Of a DNA stretch of 64,000 nucleotides, positions 27,676-36,620 are shown piece by piece. The notes below the pieces were generated by a model, which was given only the letters and a program-made list of their open reading frames with translations, searched no databases and had not been told where the DNA came from. Both the position numbers and the translations under genes were made by a program. The first letter of the stretch is position 1. The number at the start of each line of letters is the position of its first letter. Source of the DNA: Kribbella steppae (GTDB lineage: Bacteria; Actinomycetota; Actinomycetes; Propionibacteriales; Kribbellaceae); the NCBI RefSeq assembly GCF_004342025.1, contig NZ_SLWN01000002.1, forward strand, positions 62,001 through 126,000. The letters run 5' to 3'.

Positions 27676-28371
27676 ATGCGTACCGCCCTCCTGCGCAGCA
27701 TCGCTCGTATCACCGCAACCCTCGTCCTCGGCGCGACCGCCCTGGTGAGTGCCGGCACCCTGCCCGCGCACGCCGCCACCGGCACCGTGGTCACCGACAG
27801 CGGGCTCGGCGTGACCATCCGGTCCGGGAACGCCACCAGCTTCGGCGCGGTCGGGACCCAGCCGAACGGCCCGGTCGAGATCGACTGCCAGATCTACGGC
27901 GAGCCGGTGACCGGCAAGTTCGGCCGCAGCCTGATCTGGGACCACATCCCCGGCAAGGGCTACATCTCCGACGCGTACGTCGACACCGGCAGTTCCGGCC
28001 TGGTCGCGCCGCTGTGCACCAGCAACCCGCGCGCCGACAAGTCCATCGCCTGGTACTCCGCCCGCAACGGCTCGACGGCGTTCCAGGGGTACTGCGAGAT
28101 GGCCGCCGAGAACTCCTACGGCAAGACCGGGATCTACGCCTCGGCCAAGGCCAACTGGAACGACGCCGTCGCCCGCGGCGCCGCCCACCGCGGCGACCTG
28201 AACCCGCCGAAGGGCGCTCTGGTCTTCTGGGACCTGGCCGCACCGTACGGCCACGTCGGTGTGGCCCGCGGTGACGGCTACTTCTGGGCCACCAGCGTCA
28301 ACGGCAGGATCGGCCTGGCCAAGCTCCCGTACTTCTCCAGCTACCTCGGCTGGGCCTGGCCGAACTTCTGA
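27676..28371 (+). CDS. Secreted SH3-like / CHAP-like cell-wall protein
   Basis: A 231-residue exported protein. The signal peptide ends near LPAHAATG. Residues about 35-110 (GLGVTIRSGNATSFGAVGTQ, then DCQIYGEPVTGKFGRSLIWD and YISDAYVDTGS) are a bacterial SH3 domain that binds cell wall. The C-terminal 100 residues (CEMAAENSYGKTGIYASAKA, then GDLNPPKGALVFWDLAAPYG and HVGVARGDG) resemble the histidine end of NlpC/P60 or CHAP amidase folds, but a catalytic cysteine in the usual place is not clear. It may be a non-catalytic wall binder or a variant hydrolase. An AAAAGG site precedes the ATG. Confidence 0.78.
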   Translation: MRTALLRSIARITATLVLGATALVSAGTLPAHAATGTVVTDSGLGVTIRSGNATSFGAVGTQPNGPVEIDCQIYGEPVTGKFGRSLIWDHIPGKGYISDAYVDTGSSGLVAPLCTSNPRADKSIAWYSARNGSTAFQGYCEMAAENSYGKTGIYASAKANWNDAVARGAAHRGDLNPPKGALVFWDLAAPYGHVGVARGDGYFWATSVNGRIGLAKLPYFSSYLGWAWPNF

Positions 28372-28384
28372 CCACCACTCACCC

Positions 28385-28434
28385 GAAGAGCACCTGGACG
28401 CGCGTTCCGCCCCTCACGCGTCCAGGTGCTCTTC
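28385..28434. terminator. 18-bp terminator hairpin between convergent genes
   Basis: The arms GAAGAGCACCTGGACGCG (28385-28402) and CGCGTCCAGGTGCTCTTC (28417-28434) pair perfectly with a 14-base loop. The right arm is also the last codons of the alpha/beta-hydrolase gene, so the coding sequence doubles as half of the hairpin. Confidence 0.8.
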
Positions 28435-29142
28435 CATGCGGTCGAGCCAGTCGGCGACCAACGCTCGATAGACCGCGTGCCGTCGGACCGGGAGGAAGTG
28501 GTCTTCCTGATCCAGTACGGCGTACGTCGCGCGGGGGTAGTCGTCGAGGACGGACCAGGCGTCGGCGTAGCCGGTCATCGTGTCCTGGCGAGCGGTGACG
28601 ATGAGGGTCGGGCCGTCGAAACGGGCGGCCGGGTCCTCGCTCAGGGCGTAGGTGCGTACGTCGGCCTGGATGCGGCCGAGGAACTCGAGATCCGCCTGCT
28701 CTTCGGTGACGTCGTAGTACCTGCGCTGCTTGTCGTGCCACTCGGATGTCTTGGTGAGGTGCTCGTCGGTTGGCAGGTCCCGCTTGGCGCGGTCGACGAT
28801 GATGCCCGGCACCCGGAGGAGCAGGCCGAGGATCCGGGACGGGTCGCGTTGGACGATGCCACGGGAGTGCAGGCCGCCGGCCGACGTACCGGCGAGGGCG
28901 AACCGCTCGGTGCCGACGACCTCGTCGATCAGTACGGCGATCGCCGCGAGCATCCCGTCCTGGTCGGTGATCCCGGGCACCGCGGGAGACTTACCCGTCC
29001 CCGGCGGATCGACGTAGATCCGCCGCCACCCGGTACGCCCCTCGAACACCGGCTCGTGGATGTCGCGACCCTCGCCGGCGTCCCCGCCCCAACCGGGCAG
29101 GAAGACGATCGGACGGCCTGCACCGAACGATTCGTAGTACAT
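28414..29142 (-). CDS. Alpha/beta-hydrolase
   Basis: A 242-residue cytoplasmic hydrolase. The start MYYESFGAGRPIVFLPGWGG is the typical first strand and oxyanion region, YVDPPGTGKSPAV follows, the nucleophile elbow is ALAGTSAGGLHSRG, the acid is in LIVTARQDTMTGY and the histidine is in VLDQEDHFLPVRRH. The fold and triad are clear but the substrate is not. It is transcribed in the same direction as, and 29 bases downstream of, the LacI regulator gene. Confidence 0.85.
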   Translation of the reverse strand: MYYESFGAGRPIVFLPGWGGDAGEGRDIHEPVFEGRTGWRRIYVDPPGTGKSPAVPGITDQDGMLAAIAVLIDEVVGTERFALAGTSAGGLHSRGIVQRDPSRILGLLLRVPGIIVDRAKRDLPTDEHLTKTSEWHDKQRRYYDVTEEQADLEFLGRIQADVRTYALSEDPAARFDGPTLIVTARQDTMTGYADAWSVLDDYPRATYAVLDQEDHFLPVRRHAVYRALVADWLDRMEEHLDA

Positions 29143-29171
29143 CCGACGACCATAGCCACGGTCGCGACGGC

Positions 29172-30221
29172 TCAGGGCGCCTTTCTCTTCGTGGCAGAAT
29201 CCGGCGGCCGCTCGCCCGAGCCGCGCTGGATCAGCGCGCAGGGCAACACGATCCGCTGCGCTGGGCGGGTGTCGGTGCCCGACGCACGATCCAGCAACAG
29301 CTGAGCCGCGTTGCGACCCAACTCGGCGATGTCGGAGGCAACGACCGTCACCGGTGTCGGCAGCATGTCGGCCAGCCGGAAGTCGTCGAACCCGACCACA
29401 GCCGGCTCCGTGCCGACCTCCTGCAGCGCCCGCAACACACCTTCGGTGAGGAAGTTGGTCGAGGCGAAGACGGCTGTCGGCGGATCGGGCTGCAGCATCA
29501 ACTCGAGGGTCGCCTTCTCCGCGGCCTCGGCAGTGCCCTCGGGCAACTGCACGACGAGCGACTCGTCGACGTCGATCCCCGCCGATCGATACGCCCGGCG
29601 GTAGCCGCGCAACCGCCGCCCGGTCGTGTAGTACGACGGCGCCAGCAGGATCGCGATCCGCTCATGACCCTGATTCAGCAGGTGCTCGGTCGCGAGCCGG
29701 CCGCCACCCTCGTTGTCGACCATCACGATGTCGGCCTCGATCCCGTGCGCCGGCCGGTCGACGAACACCACCGGTACGCCGGCCCCCGCGAGGAACGAGT
29801 GATCACCTTGGTCCGGCACGATCATCAACCCGGCGACCTGCCGGCTGACCAACTCCTGGATCGCCCGCTTCTCCCCCTCCGGGTCCTCGTCGACGCTGCC
29901 CAGGACGACGGCGAACCCGGACTGCCCGGCCACCTCCAGCGACGCCTTCGCGATGGTCGCGTAGAACGGGTTGGTCAGATCGCCGAGCACCAGGGCGAGA
30001 CTCGACGACTTCTTACCCGGTCGCAGCGCACGGGCGACCTCGTTGCGCTGGAAGCCGAGCTCCGCGATCGCGGTCCGAACCCGCTGCGCGGTCTCGTCCC
30101 GGACACCGTGGCCGCCGTTCACCACCCGCGACACCGTGCCCAACCCCACCCCGGCCCGCCGGGCGACGTCGATCATCGTCGGCCGGCTGGCCTCCGGGAC
30201 TGTTGGAAACGTTTCGGACAC
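29172..30221 (-). CDS. LacI-family transcriptional regulator
   Basis: A 349-residue repressor. The N-terminal DNA-binding domain has TMIDVARRAGVGLGTVSRVV with the hinge NEVARALRPGKKS. The periplasmic-binding-protein-like sensor domain follows (LALVLGDLTNPFYATIAKAS, VVFVDRPAHGIEADIVMVDN, VVGFDDFRLADMLPTPVTVV). GTG at 30221 was chosen because AAGGAAG lies eight bases before it; a longer ATG frame start exists. It is divergent from a sugar ABC importer and should repress that operon and itself through GGAAACGTT sites. The inducer sugar is unknown. Confidence 0.92.
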   Translation of the reverse strand: MSETFPTVPEASRPTMIDVARRAGVGLGTVSRVVNGGHGVRDETAQRVRTAIAELGFQRNEVARALRPGKKSSSLALVLGDLTNPFYATIAKASLEVAGQSGFAVVLGSVDEDPEGEKRAIQELVSRQVAGLMIVPDQGDHSFLAGAGVPVVFVDRPAHGIEADIVMVDNEGGGRLATEHLLNQGHERIAILLAPSYYTTGRRLRGYRRAYRSAGIDVDESLVVQLPEGTAEAAEKATLELMLQPDPPTAVFASTNFLTEGVLRALQEVGTEPAVVGFDDFRLADMLPTPVTVVASDIAELGRNAAQLLLDRASGTDTRPAQRIVLPCALIQRGSGERPPDSATKRKAP

Positions 30222-30285
30222 GGGGTTGACTTCCTTTTCACGACACGGCATCGTCACCCAACAGTAAATCGTTGGAAACGTTACC
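30204..30285. promoter_or_regulatory. Two LacI-type operators (GGAAACGTTTCG and GGAAACGTTACC)
   Basis: TTGGAAACGTTTCGG at 30204-30218 lies inside the first codons of the LacI gene. GGAAACGTTACC at 30274-30285 lies in the divergent gap, 39 bases before the importer start. Both match the GGAAACGTTTCC half-symmetry common to LacI-family sites in actinobacteria. The spacing of about 70 bases could allow looping. Confidence 0.7.
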
Positions 30286-30323
30286 GTCCAGGGAGGCCGG
30301 ATGAGACCTTCTGAGAGTGAAGC

Positions 30324-31280
30324 ATGAGCACGGTCTCCCGCAGTGGATTGCAGCGGACCCGCCGGAGCCGGGGCGGGATGAGTCGCAACGCCGGATCCGA
30401 CGCCAAGGCGGCGTACCTGTTCATCGCCCCGGCGATCATCGGGTTCACCGTGTTCGTGGTGTATCCGCTGATCCGCTCGTTCTACCTGTCCCTGACCCGG
30501 TACAACGGGCTGACCGACCCGGTGTTCGTTGGCCTGAGCAACTTTCGCCGGATGTTCACGGTCGACCCGGCGTTCTGGCCGTCGCTGCGCGCGACGGCGT
30601 ACCTGGTACTGCTCTACGTGCCGTTGTCGCTGATCCTCGGGCTGGCCCTGGCGATGTTCTGCAACCAGCGGTTCGCCGGGGTGCGGCTGGTCCGGACGCT
30701 CGCGTACCTACCCGTCGTGCTACCGGCGATCGCGACGATCACGCTGTGGAAGTTCATCATGAACCCACAGGTCGGTCTGCTGAACACGATCCTGGAACGG
30801 CTGCACCTGCCGACCAGTCTGTGGCTGCAGAGCCCGGCGATGTCGATGCCGTCGGTCGTCCTGATGATGCTGTGGGGCGTCGGCGGGACGATGATCATCT
30901 TCCTGGCCGCCCTGCAGGCGGTGCCGAACGAGCTGTACGAGGCGGCCCGGGTCGACGGGGCCGGCGCCTGGTCGGTGTTCGTCCGGATCACCTTGCCGAT
31001 GATCAGCCCGATCATGCTGCTGCAGGTGATCCTGCAGACCACCGCGGCCCTGCAGACGTTCAACCAGCCGAAGATCCTCACCAACGGCGGACCGGGTTTC
31101 AGCACCAACGTGCTGATGCTGTCGATCTACAACAACGGCTTCCCCAACCTCGGCCGGATCCCGCAACTGGGTTACGCGTCCGCGCAGGTGTGGGTGCTGT
31201 TCATCCTGATCATCGCCGTAATCGCCCTGACCGCGAAGTTCACCTCGCTCTGGACCTACAGTGACAACACTCCCGACTGA
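30324..31280 (+). CDS. Carbohydrate ABC transporter permease (MalF/UgpA type)
   Basis: A 318-residue membrane protein with six helices (first AAYLFIAPAIIGFTVFVVYP). The cytoplasmic EAA loop reads ELYEAARVDGAGAWSVFVRI, the family signature for coupling to the ATPase, and TNGGPGFSTNVLMLSIY is typical of sugar permeases. It is the first gene of a three-gene importer without its own ATPase; such actinobacterial systems usually borrow a shared MsiK-type ATPase encoded elsewhere. Its end overlaps the second permease by 20 bases. Confidence 0.93.
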   Translation: MSTVSRSGLQRTRRSRGGMSRNAGSDAKAAYLFIAPAIIGFTVFVVYPLIRSFYLSLTRYNGLTDPVFVGLSNFRRMFTVDPAFWPSLRATAYLVLLYVPLSLILGLALAMFCNQRFAGVRLVRTLAYLPVVLPAIATITLWKFIMNPQVGLLNTILERLHLPTSLWLQSPAMSMPSVVLMMLWGVGGTMIIFLAALQAVPNELYEAARVDGAGAWSVFVRITLPMISPIMLLQVILQTTAALQTFNQPKILTNGGPGFSTNVLMLSIYNNGFPNLGRIPQLGYASAQVWVLFILIIAVIALTAKFTSLWTYSDNTPD

Positions 31281-32181
31281 AACCGTCGCCCCGGTCGTCC
31301 CGGCCACGGAACCACCGCCGGCGCCCCGGCCCGCGAAGAAGCCCCGCCTGGTCGGTACGACGGCGTGGTACGTGACCGCGTTGTTCGTCTGCGCGGTGAT
31401 GGTCGTCCCGCTGCTGTGGATGATCACCATCGGGCTGAAGAGCAGGACGGCGGTCTTCGACATTCCGCCCAAGCTGCTGCCGACCGAATGGACCTGGAGC
31501 AACTTCGTCAACGGCCCGGAGGCCATCCACTTCCCCCGGCTGCTGCTCAACTCCACCATCATCACCGCGCTCAGCGTGGTCGGCGGCGTGATGACCGCGA
31601 TGATGGCCGGGTACGCGCTGGCCCGGTTGCGGTTCCCCGGGCGGAAGGTCTGGTTCTACCTGTTCGTCGGCAGCATGCTGCTGCCCGGCGTGGTCGGCCT
31701 GATCCCGCTCTTCCAGCTCTACAAGAGCATCGGCTGGTACGACACCTGGCTGCCGCTCATCGTGCCCGCCTTCCTCGGCGGGAACCCGCTGTTCATCTTC
31801 CTGGCCCGCCAGTACTTCCTGGCGATCCCCTACTCCATCGACGAAGCGGCCAAGATCGACGGCGCCGGGCACTTCCGGATCTTCACCCAGGTGATGCTGC
31901 CGCTGACCCGGCCGGCCTGGATCACCATGTCGATCCTGGCGTTCCAGGCGTCCTGGAACGACTTCCTCAATCCGCTGGTCTATCTGTACTCCTCCGAGAA
32001 GTGGCCGCTGTCGGTCGGAATGGCGTCGTTCATCTCCGCCTTCGCCGGCCAGACCCCGGACTGGAGCTACTACATGGCCACCAACCTGCTCTACATGCTG
32101 CCGCCGCTGATCGTCTTCTTCGCCGCGCAGCGCTACTTCATCCAGGGTCTCGGCGCTCTCGGCAGCACGAACCAGAAATAG
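31261..32181 (+). CDS. Carbohydrate ABC transporter permease (MalG/UgpE type)
   Basis: A 306-residue partner permease. After a proline-rich cytoplasmic lead, six helices follow. The EAA loop is SIDEAAKIDGAGHFRIFTQV and the conserved SWNDFLNPLVYL segment is typical. The C-terminal GLGALGSTNQK is close to the usual GxxxG(S)xK end of MalG proteins. GTG at 31261 begins within the upstream permease (20-base overlap). It is followed 13 bases later by the binding protein. Confidence 0.93.
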   Translation: MTTLPTETVAPVVPATEPPPAPRPAKKPRLVGTTAWYVTALFVCAVMVVPLLWMITIGLKSRTAVFDIPPKLLPTEWTWSNFVNGPEAIHFPRLLLNSTIITALSVVGGVMTAMMAGYALARLRFPGRKVWFYLFVGSMLLPGVVGLIPLFQLYKSIGWYDTWLPLIVPAFLGGNPLFIFLARQYFLAIPYSIDEAAKIDGAGHFRIFTQVMLPLTRPAWITMSILAFQASWNDFLNPLVYLYSSEKWPLSVGMASFISAFAGQTPDWSYYMATNLLYMLPPLIVFFAAQRYFIQGLGALGSTNQK

Positions 32182-32194
32182 AGGGGAAGTTCTC

Positions 32195-33496
32195 GTGAAA
32201 CACACCTTCATCGCCACCACGCTGGCCTGTGCCGGGTTGCTGACGGCAACGGCCTGCAGAGGGGACGACTCCGCCGGCGGCTCGAGCGACGGCCCGGTCA
32301 CCGTGACCGTGATGACGTGGGAGTCGGCGCAGACGAACGCGGCCATCAAGAAGGCGCTGGCCGAGTTCAAGGACGACAACATCACCGTCGAACTGCTCGA
32401 CACCCCGAGCGGCAACTTCGGCGACAAGCTCGCCTCGCTGACCCAGGCGAAGAAGCTGCCGGACCTGTTCTGGTGCGGTAACGACACCGAGCAGCAGTAC
32501 ACCACGCAGGGACTGCTGGTCGACTGGACCGACAAGATCAACGAGGGCGACGGCGACTTCAAGGCCGACAAGTTCGTCCCGTCCGCGATGGAGAACTGGA
32601 AAACCGCCGACGGCCTGATGGGCGGCCTGCCGTCGCTGATGAACGCGTACGGCGTCTGGTACAACGCCGACGCGTTCAAGGCCGCCGGCCTGGCCGAGCC
32701 GAAGGCCGGCTGGACCTGGGACGAGATGTACAGCGCGGCCGCGAAGCTGGCGAACAAGAACGGGGCGAAGTACGGACTGGTCGCCGACCAACTGACCGGA
32801 CCGGACGGGCCGTTCACGATGGGCATGTACTCCGTCTCGGCCGGCGGCGCACCGTTCACCGACAACGTGAACCACCCGACCAAGGCCGAGGCGGACGCCA
32901 AGTACACCGAGGGTGTGCAGAAACTCGTCGACGCGGTCAAGAACGGCTCCGTCGCGCCGCCCGGGTACGACGCCTCGAACGTCCAGTCCCTGTTCGCCGC
33001 GGGCAAGGTGCCGATGATGTTCGGCGGTCAGTGGCTGGCGGCCGGGTTCCAGACGGACAAGCCGAAGGTGAAGTACGGGTTCGCGCCGTTCCCGCAGGTG
33101 GAGACGCCGGCGACCCTGTTCGACTCGGTCGGCATCTGCACGCCGCAGTACACGAAGAACCAGGACGCGACGTTCAAGGTGCTGGAGTACATCAACACGA
33201 AGGTGTGGGACGCCGTCCTGCCGGCCTCGCCGGTCGCGCCGCCTGCCTACACGCCGGCGCAGACCAGCTACTACGACGCGCTGACCAAGGCTCAGCAGAC
33301 GACCGTGGTCGACACGGTCAAGGCGGACCTGGCCGCGGAGAAGACGGTCGGGGTCAGGTTCACCACCCAGTGGGCCCAGCAGGTCGGTGACCTGACGACG
33401 GCGACCTACCAGCCGATCATCAGCGGCAAGAAGCCGATCTCCGAGCTACAGACCTACGTCACCAAGATCAACGACCTGATCAAACAAGGCGGCTGA
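32195..33496 (+). CDS. Carbohydrate ABC transporter substrate-binding lipoprotein (family 1)
   Basis: A 433-residue extracellular solute-binding protein. The signal peptide ends in the lipobox TATAC, giving a lipid-anchored protein. Sugar-binding features include VTVMTWESAQTNAAIKKALA, LPDLFWCGNDTEQQYTTQGL, WYNADAFKAAGLAEPKAGWTW (residues split by the hinge) and GKVPMMFGGQWLAAGF. The GTG at 32195 follows AGGGGAAG. The sugar is unknown. The order permease-permease-binding protein is less common than binding protein first. Confidence 0.92.
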   Translation: MKHTFIATTLACAGLLTATACRGDDSAGGSSDGPVTVTVMTWESAQTNAAIKKALAEFKDDNITVELLDTPSGNFGDKLASLTQAKKLPDLFWCGNDTEQQYTTQGLLVDWTDKINEGDGDFKADKFVPSAMENWKTADGLMGGLPSLMNAYGVWYNADAFKAAGLAEPKAGWTWDEMYSAAAKLANKNGAKYGLVADQLTGPDGPFTMGMYSVSAGGAPFTDNVNHPTKAEADAKYTEGVQKLVDAVKNGSVAPPGYDASNVQSLFAAGKVPMMFGGQWLAAGFQTDKPKVKYGFAPFPQVETPATLFDSVGICTPQYTKNQDATFKVLEYINTKVWDAVLPASPVAPPAYTPAQTSYYDALTKAQQTTVVDTVKADLAAEKTVGVRFTTQWAQQVGDLTTATYQPIISGKKPISELQTYVTKINDLIKQGG

Positions 33497-33511
33497 GCGC
33501 CGAGAGAACCG

Positions 33512-33543
33512 AGCGCCCGGCGAGCTTTCGCTCGCCGGGCGCT
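33512..33543. terminator. 14-bp terminator hairpin between the sugar importer and egtD
   Basis: AGCGCCCGGCGAGC-TTTC-GCTCGCCGGGCGCT is a perfect stem with a tight four-base loop between two convergent operons. It should stop transcription from both sides. Confidence 0.85.
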
Positions 33544-33562
33544 TGGCATGGAGGAGGAACCG

Positions 33563-34528
33563 TCAGACGGCTTGCCAGAGGGACAGGGCGAAGCGGGCCT
33601 TGGTGTCGGTCCACCAGGTGGCGTTGGTGAAGCCGGCCTGGTCGAGTTCGGCCTGGACGCCGTGGCGCTCGAACTTGGCCGACACCTCGGTGCTCAGCTC
33701 CTCGCCCTCGGCGAAGTCGATCTCCAGGTGGATCTCCGGGATCAGCACCCGCATCGCCCGGTCGGCGCGCAGGTGCATCTCGATCCACTCGTTCTCGGCG
33801 TCCCAGATCGCGACGTGGCTGAACGCGTCCACGTCGAAGTCCGCACCCAGCTGCCGATTGATCACCCGCAGCACGTTCCGGTTGAACTCCGCGGTCACTC
33901 CCGCGCTGTCGTCGTACGCGGCAACCAAGGTGTTGGGATCCTTGACCAGGTCGGTGCCGAGCAGGAGCCATTCGCCTGGTTCGAGGACGTCGCGGACCGA
34001 GGCGTAGAAGGTCGCGCGTTCGGCCGGGAGCAGGTTGCCGATGGTGCCGCCGAGGAACGCGACGATCCGCGGTGGCTCGCCGGGGAGCTTGTCGAGGTGC
34101 GCGGTGAAGTCGCCGACGACACCGTGGACGTCGAGCGTCGGGTAGTCGACATTGATCGCGTCGGCCGCGTCGCGCAAGGCGGACTCCGACACATCCAGCG
34201 GTACGAAGGTGGTGAGCGAGCCGTGATCGCGCAGGCCGTCGAGCAGCAGCCGGGTCTTCTCCGACGAACCGGAGCCGAGCTCGACCAGCGTGTGCGCCTT
34301 GGTGATCGCCGCGATCTCACCCGCGCGGGTCTGCAGGATCTCGCGTTCGGCGCGGGTCGGGTAGTACTCCGGCAGGCGGGTGATCTGCTCGAAGAGCTCA
34401 CTGCCGCGGGCGTCGTAGAACCACTTCGGCGGCAGCCACTTCGGGTCCGCGGTCAGCCCCGCCCGGGCATCCTCCCGGAGCGCGCGGGCAGCGTGGTCCG
34501 GGGTCAGATGTACGTCGATCTGGGTCAC
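33563..34528 (-). CDS. egtD: L-histidine N-alpha-methyltransferase
   Basis: Trimethylates histidine to hercynine, the first ergothioneine intermediate. The 321-residue protein shows PPKWFYDARGSELFEQITRL, PEYYPTRAEREIL, the SAM loop LVELGSGSSEKTRLLLDGL, IVAFLGGTIGNLLPAERATF and the C-terminal FERHGVQAELDQAGF, all characteristic of EgtD. It is the last gene of egtA-B-C-D and overlaps egtC by four bases. No egtE (C-S lyase) follows. Confidence 0.97.
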   Translation of the reverse strand: MTQIDVHLTPDHAARALREDARAGLTADPKWLPPKWFYDARGSELFEQITRLPEYYPTRAEREILQTRAGEIAAITKAHTLVELGSGSSEKTRLLLDGLRDHGSLTTFVPLDVSESALRDAADAINVDYPTLDVHGVVGDFTAHLDKLPGEPPRIVAFLGGTIGNLLPAERATFYASVRDVLEPGEWLLLGTDLVKDPNTLVAAYDDSAGVTAEFNRNVLRVINRQLGADFDVDAFSHVAIWDAENEWIEMHLRADRAMRVLIPEIHLEIDFAEGEELSTEVSAKFERHGVQAELDQAGFTNATWWTDTKARFALSLWQAV

Positions 34529-35271
34529 TCTGGTGGTCCTTCCATCGGCGTGATGCGCAGCGTCGTGGCGGTGGCCACGAGCAACGAGAAATCAGGGATT
34601 TCGTCCCACCCGTCGCCGCCGAACGGCTCCGAGCTGACGGTGATCGAGTCGGCTGTCTGTCGCACCCAGAGCGAATGTGTCCAGGTGGTCGCAACCAGTT
34701 GTTCCCCATCGGTCAATAGAACATTCAGCCGCGACCCCGGCGCTGCCGCTTCCACCTCCGGTACGACGGCCGCGACCGCATCAGCCGGCGGTGTTCCGTC
34801 GTACAGGCGCTGCTGGATCAGCGCCCAGAGCAAGGCGGAGTCCATCGGTGCGTCGAGTCGGAGAAGTTCAGCGACCGGGAGCCGCTCGGCGAGCTTCAGC
34901 GTCGAGTCCGGCCAGCCGGTGATCATGCCGTTGTGGCTGAAGAACCAGCTCCCCGCCTGGAACGGCGCGACCGCGGACTCGCCGAGCTGCATGCCGACCG
35001 TGCCGTTGCGTACGGCGGCCAGCACCGCCCCGGACCGGATCGAGCCGGCCAGGCCGGGCAGGTTGTCATCGGCCCAGATCGGGACGTTCCTCCGGTACCT
35101 CACTGGTTGACCGTCGGCGTACCAGGCGAGGCCGAAGCCGTCGGCGTTGACCGAGCCGCCGCCCCGCATGTCGCGTGGGGCCCAGCTTTGTTCGTACAGG
35201 GAGTGGGAGGGCTCCAGGACGAGTGAGGTGAGGGTGACTGGGGGGCCGAGGTAGGCCAGGTGGCGGCACAT
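34525..35271 (-). CDS. egtC: Gamma-glutamyl-hercynylcysteine S-oxide hydrolase
   Basis: A 248-residue class II glutamine-amidotransferase-like enzyme that removes glutamate from the EgtB product. The catalytic cysteine is residue 2 in MCRHLAYLGPPVTL, exposed after methionine removal. SVNADGFGLAWYADG, GAVLAAVRNGTVGMQLGESA and WFFSHNGMITGW are family motifs. The ATG at 35271 was chosen over the long upstream frame because of the cysteine and because it overlaps the egtB stop by one base (TGATG). Confidence 0.96.
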   Translation of the reverse strand: MCRHLAYLGPPVTLTSLVLEPSHSLYEQSWAPRDMRGGGSVNADGFGLAWYADGQPVRYRRNVPIWADDNLPGLAGSIRSGAVLAAVRNGTVGMQLGESAVAPFQAGSWFFSHNGMITGWPDSTLKLAERLPVAELLRLDAPMDSALLWALIQQRLYDGTPPADAVAAVVPEVEAAAPGSRLNVLLTDGEQLVATTWTHSLWVRQTADSITVSSEPFGGDGWDEIPDFSLLVATATTLRITPMEGPPE

Positions 35272-36620
35272 CAGCTGCGCAGCTCCTCGGGGCGGGGGGC
35301 GCGGGCGCAGCGGAAGCCGGCGAAGATCTGCCGGCGGATCGGGTAGTCCCAGTTCCGGAACGTGCCTCGGGCAACGACCTCGTCGGTGCCGAACGAGCCG
35401 CCGCGGAGCACCTTGTAGTCGGTGCCGAAGAAGACCAGCGAGTACTCGTCGTACGGGAACGCGCGGAAGCCCGGGTACGGCCGGAAGTCGCTCGAGGTCC
35501 ACTCCCAGACGTCGCCGATCAGCTGCTCGACACCCAGCGGTGACGCACCCGCCGGATAGCCGCCGACCGGCGCCGGCCGCAGATGCCGCTGGCCGAGGTT
35601 CGCGTGCTGCGGACCCGGGTTCTCGTCACCCCACGGGAAGCGCCGCGTCCGCCCGGTCTCCGGATCGAACCGCGCCGCGAACTCCCACTCCTCCTCGGTC
35701 GGCAGCCGCTTCCCGGCCCACTTCGCGTACGCCTCGGCCTCGTAGAAGCAGACGTGCATCACCGGCTCGTCCAACGGCAACGGCTCCCGATGCCCGAACC
35801 GCAACCGCCACCACTCACCATCCGCGAGCTCCCAGAACCGCGGCGCGACCAGCGACGCCTTCTGCACATGGGCCCACCCGTCCTCGGACCACCATTGCGG
35901 ATCGTCGTACCCACCGCCGAGCACGAACCGCAGGTAGTCCCCGTTGCTCACCGGCACGGTGTCGATCACGTACGGCGCGACCTGTACGGCGTGCGCCGGC
36001 CGCTCGTTGTCCAGCGCCCACGGCTCGACCGACGTACCCATCTCGAAGACCCCACCGGGAACGAGCACCTCGGGTGCGGCCAGCCGGCGGCCGGCAGGTG
36101 GCGGCGGCGCGTCAAGCACCGGGACGCCGGCCCGCAGTTGGTGCGTCGCCAGCATCGTCTCGTCGTGCTGTTGCTCGTGCTGCACGATCATCCCGAACGC
36201 GAACGCGTTGTCCACCAGCGCGCGCCCGGCGTCGAACTTCACGTGGTCGAGGACGTCGAGGACCTTGTCCCGCACCTCGACGACGTACGCCCGCGTTTCC
36301 GACGGACCGAGCAGCGGCAGCGTGGGGCGATCGGCGCGCGGGTGCATGAACGCGTCGTACAACTCGTCGATGTCCTGCCGGAGCGGTTCGCGGCCGCCGA
36401 CGTCGCGGACCAGCCAGAGCTCCTCCTGGTTACCGATGTGCGCGTAGTCCCAGACCAGCGGGGACATCAGCTTGGAGTGCTGCTTGACCAGGTCGTCGGT
36501 GTCGACCGCGTCGGTCAGCTGAACAGTCCGCGCCCGCGACCGCTCGAGCTGCTCGGCGACGTACGCCCGCAACCCCTCGACAGACAATTCCGACAATTGG
36601 TGGGTCGTCAGCACTGTCAT
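35271..36620 (-). CDS. egtB: Hercynine oxygenase (sulfoxide synthase)
   Basis: An iron enzyme that joins hercynine to gamma-glutamylcysteine with oxygen. The 449-residue protein has an N-terminal DinB-like domain whose iron histidines sit in WDYAHIGNQEELWLVR and VQHEQQHDETMLATH. The C-terminal FGE-sulfatase domain has VLVPGGVFEMGTS, GKRLPTEEEWEFAARFD, LIGDVWEWTSSDF and RGGSFGTDEVVARGTFRNWD. ATG at 36620 makes a four-base ATGA overlap with egtA. Use of gamma-Glu-Cys fits the presence of EgtA and EgtC. Confidence 0.97.
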   Translation of the reverse strand: MTVLTTHQLSELSVEGLRAYVAEQLERSRARTVQLTDAVDTDDLVKQHSKLMSPLVWDYAHIGNQEELWLVRDVGGREPLRQDIDELYDAFMHPRADRPTLPLLGPSETRAYVVEVRDKVLDVLDHVKFDAGRALVDNAFAFGMIVQHEQQHDETMLATHQLRAGVPVLDAPPPPAGRRLAAPEVLVPGGVFEMGTSVEPWALDNERPAHAVQVAPYVIDTVPVSNGDYLRFVLGGGYDDPQWWSEDGWAHVQKASLVAPRFWELADGEWWRLRFGHREPLPLDEPVMHVCFYEAEAYAKWAGKRLPTEEEWEFAARFDPETGRTRRFPWGDENPGPQHANLGQRHLRPAPVGGYPAGASPLGVEQLIGDVWEWTSSDFRPYPGFRAFPYDEYSLVFFGTDYKVLRGGSFGTDEVVARGTFRNWDYPIRRQIFAGFRCARAPRPEELRS

